From: DASTFP01 sp963744345
GTDB lineage: Bacteria > Verrucomicrobiota > Verrucomicrobiia > Chthoniobacterales > Terrimicrobiaceae
Assembly (NCBI GenBank): GCA_963744345.1
Contig: CAVUTD010000026.1
Location: 138,229-202,228 of the forward strand
Direction of reading: 5' to 3'
DNA: 64,000 nucleotides
In this document: positions 18,366 through 27,579 of the stretch, piece after piece
How positions within the stretch are numbered: the stretch's first letter is position 1
How the letters are laid out: every line of letters starts with the position of its first letter
Notes under the pieces: model-generated
Seen by the model: the letters and a program-made list of their open reading frames with translations, nothing else
Databases searched by the model: none
Told to the model about the DNA's origin: nothing
Made by a program: the position numbers and the translations under genes

Positions 18366-19717
18366 CTTATCTTAGTTAAGACTTGGGGATTGCTTAGTCG
18401 CTTGGCGGGTTCCCTCATCCAGTCCCATTCCAAGAGCCAGCGATCCTCTTCATTCAGGCTTGCGCCTGCGGCACGTCGATAGACAGCGCGGTATGCTTTG
18501 GCGGTGCGTGTCCAGTCAAAATCCTTGACACGGCGATAGCCACGCTCGATAAGCTCGCGGCGCAGATCACCCTCAGTGGCCATTCTTTGGATAGCATTGG
18601 CGATAGCAGAGACGTCCTTTGCGTCGAAGAGCAATCCCGCATCACCGATCTGTTCCGGCAGCGCGGAGTGATTCGAGCTCGCGACCGGGAGACCTTCGGA
18701 CCAGGCTTCATGAATGGGACAGCTGTCCGCTTCGAAAAGTGTCGGGAACACGAGAAATTGGGCGAGGCGATAGACGGCGCGAAGATCAGCCTCGCGAAGA
18801 AAACCTAGAAATCTCACCTGTGAAACGAGGTTTAGATCCCTGATGCGCTGTTCGATCCTTGGCCAGTGGCTTGCGTAATTGGCGCCAGTGCAGACGAGAT
18901 TCACGGCGAGGCCGCGATGGTCACGCAATTCCGCCAATGCATCGAGCAGTCGAAGGTGATTCTTGTGCGACCATGTCACGGCAGGGTAGAGCGCATACGT
19001 TGTGGGCAACGCGAGCCTATGCCTCGCTTCGTCGATCTGCGCAGGCTCAATGTGTGGATACTGCATCGTTGGCGGAGCCCATGGGATCACCTGCACCTTA
19101 TCCCTGTTTACGCCAAATTGCCGGATGACATCCTGTTTGATCCACTCTGACCCAACCACAACGGTATTAGAGACTTGGCAAGCCGTTCGATATATCGTCT
19201 CCCGTTTGGCAAGTTCCCAAGGCGTGAAGAACTGGGGATAATGCAGGTGCTGGAGATCGTGGGGATTGTAGATCGTCGGTAGCGCGCATAGGGCGAAAGA
19301 CTGCGTTGGAAAGTGCAGCACATCGCATCCGGTGCTCTCGTAAAAACCGTCCGACAACGTCACGGCCGGCCACTTTGGTTGTGGCGAGATGTGTCCGACC
19401 AAGATTCTAACGGACTTCACAGCGGGCCAAAGGAGCCTCTTAATGCCGCTGGTATCGCCGAGGTCGCCATTGAAATTGACGGCGCTGCCGCGCAGACGCT
19501 TCCGTGGGATCATCACAATTTTTTGGCCTGGCCCACAATACGTTCCTATCCACTCGGCTTGTTTCGGTGTACGTACCAATACCAGGTATTGCTCAGGCCC
19601 GTCCAACTGGCCTAGCGAGCTGACAAGCCCCTGGGTGGATTGGGCAATGCCACCCGCTATGCCAGGCTCGACGTTAATGTCGATCGCAATCGTGATCTTA
19701 TCACTTAGGTTCCTCAT
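18362..19717 (-). CDS. glycosyltransferase family 4
   Basis: A 451-residue GT-B glycosyltransferase. The C-terminal nucleotide-sugar domain has FPTLFEADSCPIHEAWSEG with the conserved acidic pair, then LPVASSNHSALPEQIGDAGLLF. The N-terminal domain includes YNPHDLQHLHYPQFF, a block often seen in mannosyltransferases of this family. Its start overlaps the pyruvyltransferase stop by 4 bases (ATGA), and its stop overlaps the aminotransferase start, so the three form one coupled unit. Donor and linkage cannot be deduced. Confidence 0.85.
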   Translation of the reverse strand: MRNLSDKITIAIDINVEPGIAGGIAQSTQGLVSSLGQLDGPEQYLVLVRTPKQAEWIGTYCGPGQKIVMIPRKRLRGSAVNFNGDLGDTSGIKRLLWPAVKSVRILVGHISPQPKWPAVTLSDGFYESTGCDVLHFPTQSFALCALPTIYNPHDLQHLHYPQFFTPWELAKRETIYRTACQVSNTVVVGSEWIKQDVIRQFGVNRDKVQVIPWAPPTMQYPHIEPAQIDEARHRLALPTTYALYPAVTWSHKNHLRLLDALAELRDHRGLAVNLVCTGANYASHWPRIEQRIRDLNLVSQVRFLGFLREADLRAVYRLAQFLVFPTLFEADSCPIHEAWSEGLPVASSNHSALPEQIGDAGLLFDAKDVSAIANAIQRMATEGDLRRELIERGYRRVKDFDWTRTAKAYRAVYRRAAGASLNEEDRWLLEWDWMREPAKRLSNPQVLTKIR

Positions 19718-20880
19718 GACTCAACCAGCCGCTTGTCGGATAGCGGTGCTATGCTCCTGAGAGCCATTAATGCTTCAATGCTGCGCAACGCTCGTTCCCT
19801 CATTCTCCTTACGCTTTGTTGCAATTCGTTTTGCACCGCAGGGGCATCCTTTTTCAATCTCTTTCCCTGCTCGACAATCTCGAGGCCTTCGAAATCCGGT
19901 GGCGCGACTCTCGCCGGCCAGTCGATATCCCAGCACAGATCCGAGAGTTTGTCCGCACGCTCGATGGCTATGAAGGGCACCCTCTGCAGCGCACTAAACA
20001 GGCAGAAGTGGTATCGCATGCTTATCGTCAAACTACAGCAGCTAATAATCGACATCATCTCGCGGGGGGAGAGATAATGATTGGGCATTAACACCGCTCG
20101 ATGGGCACGCGCCATTTTGCCGATAACCTGAATGGCTGCAGCTCTGTCAAACGTCGAGTCGTTGCGAATTTCGTTGGAGAGAAATAGTATTTTCGCCTCC
20201 ATGTCGCCCGCAAGCTCATCCAAAGCGGCGGCCATCGTAGCAACCATTCTCGGGTGCTGATCGAACATCGAGTTTTCGTTCACGAGGTTTACACCGATCA
20301 GTGGATTCGCGGGATCGACACCCAATTTTTGCAGGTAATCGCGCCCGAACTCAGCTGTTACCGGGTCTATCAGCCAGGCCGCATCGGCGGCCACCGTAAT
20401 CACATCAGGCGACACCCCATAGTCGACCAGTCGCTGCTTGTCACGATCGCAGCGCACGCTCCAATGTCGCACCCGTGGGATGATCTCCGCCGAGACAATC
20501 CGACGTGACTGGCGTAAACGAAGCCTTTCTATCCCGACACCGACAAAAGCTAGGGGAACTTTCCAACGATCGATCGAGCGTACATGCGGCGTCAACTCAC
20601 AGAGAGGCCATTCGCCCAACACGTCCATGATTGGAGTGCCGCCAATGATGGCGTGTGCCGATGCGCGGAGCTTCGCCCACCAACGGCGCGGGTCACGGCG
20701 ATTGGTTCGGAAATAGGAAAAAGCGGGTTCGACGCGCGCAGTGTGGGCGGGATTGCCGCTTCCCACTGAAACACGTGCGCTCACTCCGCACTTCGCTAAC
20801 AAGCTGGCGAATCCATTCAGCGTCGCCTCATCGCCGATGTTCCCGCAACCATAAAATCCGAAAGGAGCGACAATATTCAT
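19714..20880 (-). CDS. polysaccharide pyruvyl transferase family protein
   Basis: A 388-residue protein of the CsaB/WcaK polysaccharide pyruvyl transferase family (PF04230). The N-terminal GFYGCGNIGDEATLNGF and the later SMRYHFCLFSALQRVPFIAI block are the family hallmarks. It likely adds a ketal-linked pyruvate to a sugar, or acts as a related transferase. The 5' quarter of a second, broken copy of such a gene lies at 22090..22265. Directly upstream of this intact gene is a methyltransferase remnant whose stop appears to overlap this ATG. Confidence 0.82.
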   Translation of the reverse strand: MNIVAPFGFYGCGNIGDEATLNGFASLLAKCGVSARVSVGSGNPAHTARVEPAFSYFRTNRRDPRRWWAKLRASAHAIIGGTPIMDVLGEWPLCELTPHVRSIDRWKVPLAFVGVGIERLRLRQSRRIVSAEIIPRVRHWSVRCDRDKQRLVDYGVSPDVITVAADAAWLIDPVTAEFGRDYLQKLGVDPANPLIGVNLVNENSMFDQHPRMVATMAAALDELAGDMEAKILFLSNEIRNDSTFDRAAAIQVIGKMARAHRAVLMPNHYLSPREMMSIISCCSLTISMRYHFCLFSALQRVPFIAIERADKLSDLCWDIDWPARVAPPDFEGLEIVEQGKRLKKDAPAVQNELQQSVRRMRERALRSIEALMALRSIAPLSDKRLVES

Positions 20881-21050
20881 GATGCGAATCCTAGCAATTA
20901 CAAATTCCGTGCATTCTCTTAGGTTATTTTTTTAACCCCTGATACTCACCGCCTCCAAGCACCGCAAAAATTGGTCATCGGTGCGGTTCTTCTATTGGCT
21001 GGTAACGAACTGATTTGGTCCTTGATCCGATCGATAAGACTGAACCGGTG
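20878..21050 (-). pseudogene. 3' remnant of a class I methyltransferase gene
   Basis: Read with one frame change, this stretch encodes VRYQPIEEPHR then TDDQFLRCLEAVSI. This lines up residue for residue with RRYQFGYQNNLSEEQFLRCFEAASM from the methyltransferase at 22275..22945. The DNA matches as well: the block at 20941 to 21014 resembles 22341 to 22412. Only the last 50 or so codons remain, and they contain stops. The esterase ORF runs into this remnant in a different frame, so the last residues of that ORF are probably not native. Confidence 0.6.
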
Positions 21051-21993
21051 TGGCACCGGGCCGCGGCCCAGCTTTCATCTTTAAATTGAGCCTTGAACTC
21101 TGAGGTTGGCTTTGTGCGGCTGTGTACCGTCGCTGGTAGAGGTCGGCGATCGCGTGCGGGAGCCATCCTGATGCCCATGTGTGTATGCGCTTTGCGCGGC
21201 GTCCCAGCATGAATTGAACGCCGTGGTCTCGCAAGCGACGTGTAAAGGCCAACATCTGATCCCGAAAAGTCGAAGCACCGCGATACGTAACATAGTCCTG
21301 CGATAGCCATAAACGTGGCGCCGTCCTAAACGGTTCCTTGCACGCAGAAATCAGATCGGCGGTAAGCCGGTAGTTATTCTGGAAATTACTCTCCGTTCCA
21401 TAATTGTCGAGCATGCCCCAGACGCCCGTATGTGACTGATCAGCTGGAAGGTCCCAAGCCACGGCAGCATCGAAAACCGTGGGATTTCGGAACAGCAACG
21501 TCACGGCGCCAAAGCCCGACTTGCTGAACCCTACGAGCCAGTGCTCCTCCTGACCGGTAGTGGATAGGTTCGCACGCACCCATGGCACCAAGTCCCGCAC
21601 GATGAAGGTTTCATACCGGCGATCAGGATTGGAATCATGATCTGCGTACCATGGTGCAGATTGGAAGGAAGGCGCAATGATATGGGCGTTGTATTCATTG
21701 TGCACGTTCGCTTTCCGCAGTTCCTCAAGTCCATCCCCAAACTCATCTTTCAGATCCACACCTACGATCACCGGTAGGACAAACAAGAAGCGGTGCGGCA
21801 TTCCCGGTGCGGGATTTGTCGGGCGCAGGACCCGAAGCGCTGTCGCCCCGGGGCCGTTGTATGTTGATGTAGCATCATACCAGATAACACCATTACTGTC
21901 CCTCCGCTGGTTGGTGACCGCAAGCCTCGCCTCTACGACAGAGACAGGCAAGGCAAGCCAAATACAGAGTAATGCTAAGACCGTCCTTCTCAT
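20992..21993 (-). CDS. secreted esterase, alpha/beta hydrolase fold
   Basis: A 333-residue protein with a signal peptide (MRRTVLALLCIWLALPVSVVEA). The nucleophile elbow GFSKSG puts Ser158 in the GxSxSG position of esterase D-like and feruloyl-esterase-like hydrolases, and the candidate catalytic His is in the HTWASGWLPHA block near residue 265. The family hydrolyses acyl or aryl esters on carbohydrates, so it may trim acyl groups from exported polymer. The final 15 to 20 residues are read through a methyltransferase remnant in another frame, so the original C-terminus was probably shorter or different. It is flanked on both sides by methyltransferase and pyruvyltransferase pieces. Confidence 0.72.
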   Translation of the reverse strand: MRRTVLALLCIWLALPVSVVEARLAVTNQRRDSNGVIWYDATSTYNGPGATALRVLRPTNPAPGMPHRFLFVLPVIVGVDLKDEFGDGLEELRKANVHNEYNAHIIAPSFQSAPWYADHDSNPDRRYETFIVRDLVPWVRANLSTTGQEEHWLVGFSKSGFGAVTLLFRNPTVFDAAVAWDLPADQSHTGVWGMLDNYGTESNFQNNYRLTADLISACKEPFRTAPRLWLSQDYVTYRGASTFRDQMLAFTRRLRDHGVQFMLGRRAKRIHTWASGWLPHAIADLYQRRYTAAQSQPQSSRLNLKMKAGPRPGATPVQSYRSDQGPNQFVTSQ

Positions 21994-22089
21994 GACAACT
22001 TACATTACCTTCGGATATGGAGCGGGTTTACTGCCATTGCAGATTGAGATGAATTACCGTAGGGGTCGGCGTTGACTCCCACGGTGGCG

Positions 22090-22265
22090 AGTCATAATAC
22101 TCGATCATTGGAGTTGCCGCCAGCAATGGCGTATGCCGATGCGTGGAGCTTAGCCTCTCAGTTGACTCGGTTTGCGGCGGCTGGTCTTGTGCGTGTGTGC
22201 GCATTGGCTAACAGGCTCACAAATTTGTCTCGCCTTATTGCCGATTTCCGACAAACCCGAATGAA
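22090..22265 (-). pseudogene. 5' remnant of a second polysaccharide pyruvyl transferase gene
   Basis: The minus strand here encodes KLHASAYAIAGGNSND, matching KLRASAHAIIGGTPIMD of the intact gene at 19714..20880. The DNA aligns back toward that gene's start; for example CGGAAATCGGCAATAAGGCG resembles the CGGGAACATCGGCGATGAGG region. Several small deletions and stop codons make it non-functional. It lies directly downstream of the methyltransferase at 22275..22945, the same order as the methyltransferase remnant and intact pyruvyltransferase at 20.9 kb. Confidence 0.6.
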
Positions 22266-22274
22266 GTGACATGT

Positions 22275-22945
22275 TCACGCCGCCAGTCTCACGAAGCGGT
22301 AGATTTTCTGCGTTGTCCAGACGCGCTTTTCCTCACACTTCATACTCGCCGCTTCAAAGCACCGCAAGAACTGCTCTTCGCTCAAGTTGTTCTGGTAACC
22401 AAATTGATAACGCCGGATGCGCTCTTTGAGTTTCCCGATAAAACTGAGCCCGTCCGGAATCGCGTCGAAGGACGCAATGCACGTCTGAATCCCGATCGAT
22501 GCAATCCACAAGACTAGTGAGGGCACGTCAGCGATGTACTCCAGCACTCCGCCAAAGACCGCCACGTTCAGGCAAAGATGACGCAGATCGGGCAATGGCC
22601 GTCGATTCAGGTCGCACACAATTGTACGGGTCCGCGATCGACCAAGTCGGATGGGGTGTATCGACAACTGGCCGGCAGGAACTTCTCGAGCTGTCTGCGT
22701 CCGGCGCCAAACTCAATCACCCTTGAATCAGGGCGCACAAGCCCAGCGATCACTCTTGTTCGCTCGTCCCACCACATTTCGAGACTTTCCGATGAACTCC
22801 AGCGCTTATAGTCCGAGTCGGCGAAGGCCCGCATTATGACAGTCTTGATCACGGGTGCGATCACGCGGACGGCATAGACTAGCCGCTTGCCTGTCCGGCG
22901 CCACACATACCGTGCGATCCGGTAGCCCAACGAACGCTCAGCCAT
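22275..22945 (-). pseudogene. class I SAM-dependent methyltransferase, one frameshift
   Basis: Two overlapping frames make one methyltransferase of about 223 residues. The first (from 22945) carries the SAM motif VIEFGAGRRQLEKFLP and then SDLVDRG. The second (to 22275) continues TRTIVCDLNRRPLPDL and VAVFGGVLEYI. The join needs one missing base restored near 22630, for example GGG instead of GG. The C-terminal LSEEQFLRCFEAASM is duplicated in degraded form at 20.9 kb. This is the right-hand limit of the duplicated blocks around the esterase. Whether the gene is dead or only misread cannot be settled here. Confidence 0.68.
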
Positions 22946-23127
22946 ATCATTAAGCAGGAAGGGAATTCGGGTCGAATTTTCTTGAGACAGGCCTCATCTC
23001 GGATGCGGACGAATCCTCTACGTGTGCAGTTGGAAAGCGACTACTTCCAAATCCTGCGCGATGAAAATCGCTAGCCTGCGTTGCTGGTTGTTCAAACAGC
23101 GTATAAGTGCGCCGCAAGTCCCTCAGT

Positions 23128-24018
23128 TTACAAGACGCACTGCCTCCAGTTCGTCAGCGCCGGATTGGCCAGCGGCATATCCTCCATCGCCGCTCCGAAG
23201 TGCATGAAATAGCTGTTGAGCAAGGCGCCGTTCACGCAAGCCTGCTTGATCCGCCGAATGCGGTCGCCCGCTAATTTGCGCATAAGTTTGCGTAGGACAC
23301 GCGCCTAGAGAATCGCGGGGGCCTTGTGAGTAGGAACGGGTAGTGCAGTGCTCTGAAGAGTATCCAAAGGGCGTTGAACCGGTAGTCGATCCAATGTACC
23401 ACGTCCGCGTTAAGCAGCTCCCACGACAAGGGCCGCGCCTCGTAGTGCCACTGCGCCCCCCCCTTGTCCTCGTATTGATAGTATGTCGTAGAGAGCAGTT
23501 GTCGATGGTCACTGTGGCGAAAGGACCATCACTCCACACTGCACCACCGCATTGTGCATCGCCGGCGGAAATCCGTAGTTCGAATGGTACTCTTGCGGCG
23601 TCGTCTCCCATATGACTTCGCCACCCGCACTCTCCCAGTACTCAAAGCATCGCTCCAGCGAATCGATGCATAACTGTCGCGACGGGATGGAGAAGGCGTC
23701 TACCGCTCCCACTTTCTCGAGGGGCACACCGTCAACGATATCCGGCGAGACTGCATTGTTGATGATGATTTCGGCATCTAACCAGACGACACGCTCGTAC
23801 TTCTGTGCGAAGACCTGGTCCAGCACGATACACTCCTGCCACGACACCGACCGGTTCCTGGCGCGCTCGGTGTTATCCAAAGCCCGGTCCAAACAAATCA
23901 AGTCATAACCGAACCGCTGCGCGTAATCACGCCAGTTCGGCTAGCACCAGTTCTTCCAAGCATCGATATATTTGGCACCCACCACGAGCGTTACCAGGGC
24001 CTTGCTGCGTTGCTGCAT
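23128..24018 (-). pseudogene. GMA12/MNN10-like glycosyltransferase, nonsense codon plus two frameshifts
   Basis: A perfect AGGAGG precedes the ATG at 24018 (MQQRSKALVTLVVGAKY). Codon 26 is an in-frame TAG at 23941 to 23943, after which the frame continues PNWRDYAQRFGYDL and carries the metal-binding VVWLDAEIIINNAV and the YHSNYGFPPAMHNAVVQCGV segment. A +1 near 23517 and a missing base near 23287 are then needed to read ADVVHWIDYRFNALWILF, GDRIRRIKQ and the end at 23128. The restored length is about 296 residues. The fold resembles GT-A enzymes of the GMA12/MNN10 type. Three independent lesions support real inactivation. Confidence 0.7.
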
Positions 24019-24238
24019 TCGCACTTCCTCCTAGATTCTATGGTGCACAAAATGTCTATGGTGCACGAAATGTCGTAGAACCAAGCGTAACTGCCCAACA
24101 GGGCGCGAGCTCGTGCAGTTCTCAATGTCAGGCCCGCCAGTCACCCTGCGTACTTTCAAGCATCTCTAGCCTACCAAAGAAGGAACTGCCGGTCGACGGT
24201 TGCCTCAGCTGGAACATAACGCATATCCGAGGCAATTT

Positions 24239-24986
24239 TTATTTCGGCTTTTCCGCACAAACCAGTAGGCAGACATAGAAGGCATGGCCCAAGCTGGCAG
24301 CATCTACGACGCGGTTCCGAGAAAATTGTCTATCACACAGCTCGTGAAAGCCAGAAAGATCATAATTTATTGCCCGGCGCAGCAGACGCCAACCTAGCCC
24401 AACAAGCGACATGCGGGGAAACCTCACAGCGTTGCGATAGTTCTCGAGCAGAAACATCAGCGCACGGGGACCGGTTGTAAGTTTCGAAATACTGCGAACC
24501 CGAAAATCTCCATTTTCCAGAGCCTTGCGCAAGCTATCGTCGTCCAGCGGTGAAAATCATAGGGAGAGCCGTGATCCTGAAAAATCCCGTGTGTGGAGCA
24601 AAGAAGCAAGCCACCTTTTTCAGCAGGCGATGACAATCGTTCAGGTAAGCCGCCGGATCAGGTATGTGTTCGAGCACTTGGGTAGAAAGAATCAGGTCAA
24701 ATTTTCCGGTTGCTCCATGACGCGGCTCTGCATCGATTGCATAGTCCAGGTTTGCGACATCGACAACATCGGCGCGTCGATAATCTGCGTTTGGAAAAAG
24801 AGCCCGATACGGTGATCCTCCGCAGCCGAAATCGAGCACAGTTATTTGGGTCTCGGTCTTGAATGCATCTAGCGCTAAGCGAAGATCCGAAAGATGAAGG
24901 TAATGGTGGGGGTCGCCGTGGGCCGGGGCGAGGCGGCAACGGTTGTATTCCGCGCTTTCTAATGTGCTTAGACTTTCGTGACTCAT
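24239..24986 (-). pseudogene. class I SAM-dependent methyltransferase, two frameshifts
   Basis: The N-terminal frame from 24986 (MSHESLSTLESAEYNRC) holds the SAM motif VLDFGCGGSPYRALF and FDLILSTQVLEHIPDP. A deletion in an A run near 24618 and another missing base near 24542 must be restored to read GGLLLCSTHGIFQDHGSPYDF, then HRWT and DDSLRKALENGDFRV, to the stop at 24239. The restored protein is about 249 residues. It is an ordinary Methyltransf_11-type enzyme with a C-terminal helical pair. It lies between the broken glycosyltransferase and the broken TylF gene. The 290 bases to its right (24987 to 25279) hold nothing I recognise. Confidence 0.66.
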
Positions 24987-25279
24987 TAAGCAGAAATGAC
25001 GGTTATAGGACTTGTTGAGGACTCGGATCGAACTCGATAGACAAGAAGATCACTCGTGCCGATGGCGATGCGATGGCAGCATGGTTTGTGCCCCGGAAGT
25101 GTCCACTCTCTTTAAAGCGAGCACAGATTACTTAAAACCAGGTCAGACCATGACCGGGAGCAGGCAAGTCCTCTGCCGGAGGTATTCCTCGTTAGCTAAC
25201 ATCGGCTTGATATGTGGCGGATGGCCGATCACGTGCTTCAGCTTTGTGGGTCATGGGATCTTTATGAACGCTGAACATA

Positions 25280-26063
25280 TCAAGGTTTGACCGCAATTCG
25301 GCCGGTTTGGTCGATACGGTTGAGCAGGAGTTTAAGGTTATGCTGTTCCAGGGTACTCGTCGGTCGCCTGCCGGGCGCCTCTCCAGCATCCGTAGTCGTC
25401 GATGATTAAAACGCCGCCTGGCGAGAGCCGTGGAAACATATGGACCAACTCGTGGATAGTGGATTCGTACCAGTCGGTATCCAATCGCAAGAGAGAGATC
25501 AATTTCGGTGCTTGCTCCGGAATCGTGTCCTCAACCCGTCCCTTAATAAAGTGGACTTTGTCGGGATTGTATCCGGTTCGGGAAAGGTTCTGCCTGACTT
25601 CATCGATCGACGAGTAGCACCAGAGAGATGTTGGCACATCCTTCTTCTCCTTCGTCAACAGTTCGGCTGCGGGTGCTCCAGAAGAATGTACATCTTTCTC
25701 CGTTGGTGCAGTCATGCCCTCGAACGTATCGAAAAAATATAAGTGGCGAGCTGCGTCCTTGAGTTGGAGGAGAGCGCGCGCTACAGCCATCATGCTGCCG
25801 CCCCGCCAGACGCGGCATTCGACGATATCGCCAGGGATGCTGTGCCAGACGAGGTACCGAACGGCTTGGCAGGGCATAAATCCGCTCCGGCGATGTCATC
25901 GTTTTGAGCCGACGAAGTTCACGAGCTCGTGGTCTTCGATTGTGAAATCTTCCGGGACGGCATACTTAAGGAGACCATCCTCAGGTTGGGGCGCACGTCG
26001 TCGGACGATCTCGTAGCGAAGTGACCGGAAAACGCCCCGCAGGATCGATTTGGTGAGGCCCAT
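25280..26063 (-). pseudogene. TylF/MycF-family O-methyltransferase, three frameshifts
   Basis: Start ATG at 26063 gives MGLTKSILRGVFRSLRYEIV. A missing base near 25915, an extra C near 25882 and an extra C near 25350 break the frame. Repaired, the protein of about 260 residues reads MTSPERIYA, then CQAVRYLVWHSIPGDIVEC, WRGGSMMAVARAL, LYFFDTFEGMT, LLRLDTDWYESTIHEL and GGVLIIDDYGCW, ending RIDQTGRIAVKP. These are the TylF family blocks, including the metal-binding aspartates. TylF enzymes methylate sugar hydroxyls in macrolides and LPS. It follows wzt1 after 3 bases. Confidence 0.68.
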
Positions 26064-26066
26064 ACG

Positions 26067-27372
26067 TCAGACTTCAGCCAAGCGCGCAGCGTCAGAACAA
26101 AGTGGGGTAAGGCGTTGTGCCGGCTCCCAATTACAGTCCTCGAGGTAGGCGCAGCTTCCGGGCCGCCACGAATACTCGCGGTAGTAGCCGTGCATAACCA
26201 CCTCAAACGGGCAGATGCCCTCAATCACCTGGAACGAGCGGCCACCCGGAGGTTCGGACAAATAAAGCGTGATCGTGTATTTTCCGAGGTAAAGCCGCAC
26301 CTTCGGAATGCGGCACACGAGTTGATAAACGCCCGGCTCACGACAGATCGGATTCTCGGAATCCGAGGTCCAAAGGTGTACGAATGGCTGCTGCAGCTCA
26401 CTGACGATTTGAAAACTCAGATGCGCACCTCGCACCGGCACCGGCGTGCTGATCTGGAGGCGCACTTCCATCGGCTGGCCGTGCGTTTGGACGCTGTTGG
26501 GCTGAGTGGTACGAACCTCGACTCGTGTGATCTTAGGTTCGGTGGGGGACGGCTTATCTACATACAGGGACTCGACGCTGCGGGCGTCGTTGAGGTAATG
26601 GCGAATTGCTGGTCCCGTCTCACCCGCGAAGGTGCACAAGCCCTAAGAGAGCACGATGCACTTCCTCGTCAAAGTTGAGATGGCCTGCATGTTGTGACTG
26701 ACAAAGAATATTGTTCGTCCGCCCTATCGGCGACCTCCCGCATTTTCCCATGCATTACGCTGAAACTGCTGATCACCCACCGCAAGCACTTCATCGACGA
26801 TCAGAATTTCTGGCTCCAAGTGAGCAGCCACAGCGAAAGCAAGGCGAACATACATGCCTCTCGAATAGCGTTTACCGGGGTATCGAGAAATTTCTCAATA
26901 TCCGCAAACGCAACGATCTCATCGAATTTGCGCTTAATCTCGGCCCGAGTCATCCCGAGGATCGCGCCATTAAGGAAAATGTTTTCGCGCCCTGTGAGCT
27001 CCGCATGAAATCCAGTTCCTACCTCCAAAAGGCTCGCAACCCGTCCTTTAGATGGATTCGGCCCTCCGGTTGGTTCGGTGATGCGGCTGAGGATCTTCAG
27101 CAGCGTGGATTTGCCCGCGCCGTTGCGCCCAATGATACCTACGACGTCTCCTTGCCCGATCTCGAAAGTGACATCTCGAAGCGCCCAGAAATCTTCAGAG
27201 GTGTGTGCAGTGAGACCGGCGCTGCGGTCTCCCGATTGGAGCCGGAACCATTTGAGAGCGGAGGTCGCAAAGCTGCTTCAAGGATATGGCGAAAACCATC
27301 ACCACTCGAGCGCCGGTGATCAATAACGTATCGCTTCGAAAGGTTTTCAACCGTGATGACGATGTCTCGCAT
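26067..27372 (-). pseudogene. Wzt-like ABC transporter ATPase, heavily decayed copy
   Basis: The frame from 27372 (MRDIVITVENLSKRYVI) and pieces down to 26067 together spell an ABC exporter ATPase with a C-terminal Wzt carbohydrate-binding domain. Visible pieces are Walker A GIIGRNGAGKSTLLKIL, the signature region RYSRGMYVRLAFAVA, Walker B ILIVDEVLAVGD, and the C-domain EVRTTQPNSVQTHGQ onward. At least six indels are needed, including a compensating +1/-1 pair near 27050 to 27065, and an in-frame TAG lies at 26643 to 26645 just before the C-domain. It is a tandem paralogue of 27580..28885 and is almost surely non-functional as given. The C-domain is intact over 190 codons. Confidence 0.75.
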
Positions 27373-27579
27373 CGATAGTCGTTTGGATTAGCAAAATGGG
27401 AGCCCGACTTCCTGAAGAGGCAGCCACATGGTAACAGCTTGCTGGTGGGCCGTCGAAAAGTGTCGCCCAATGCATAAGTGGTGAGGACGGATAATGGACA
27501 TCTATGCAGGGGCCAGCGCCGGATAGCCAGTGATCGATGTCGCTGAACTGGACTTCTGCGGCTATAAGCGTGCCGATGT

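Noticed and set aside
20881..22274. Insertion sequence or transposon as the cause of the broken genes around the esterase
   Set aside because: No transposase motif, terminal inverted repeat or target duplication was seen. Block duplication explains the remnants better.
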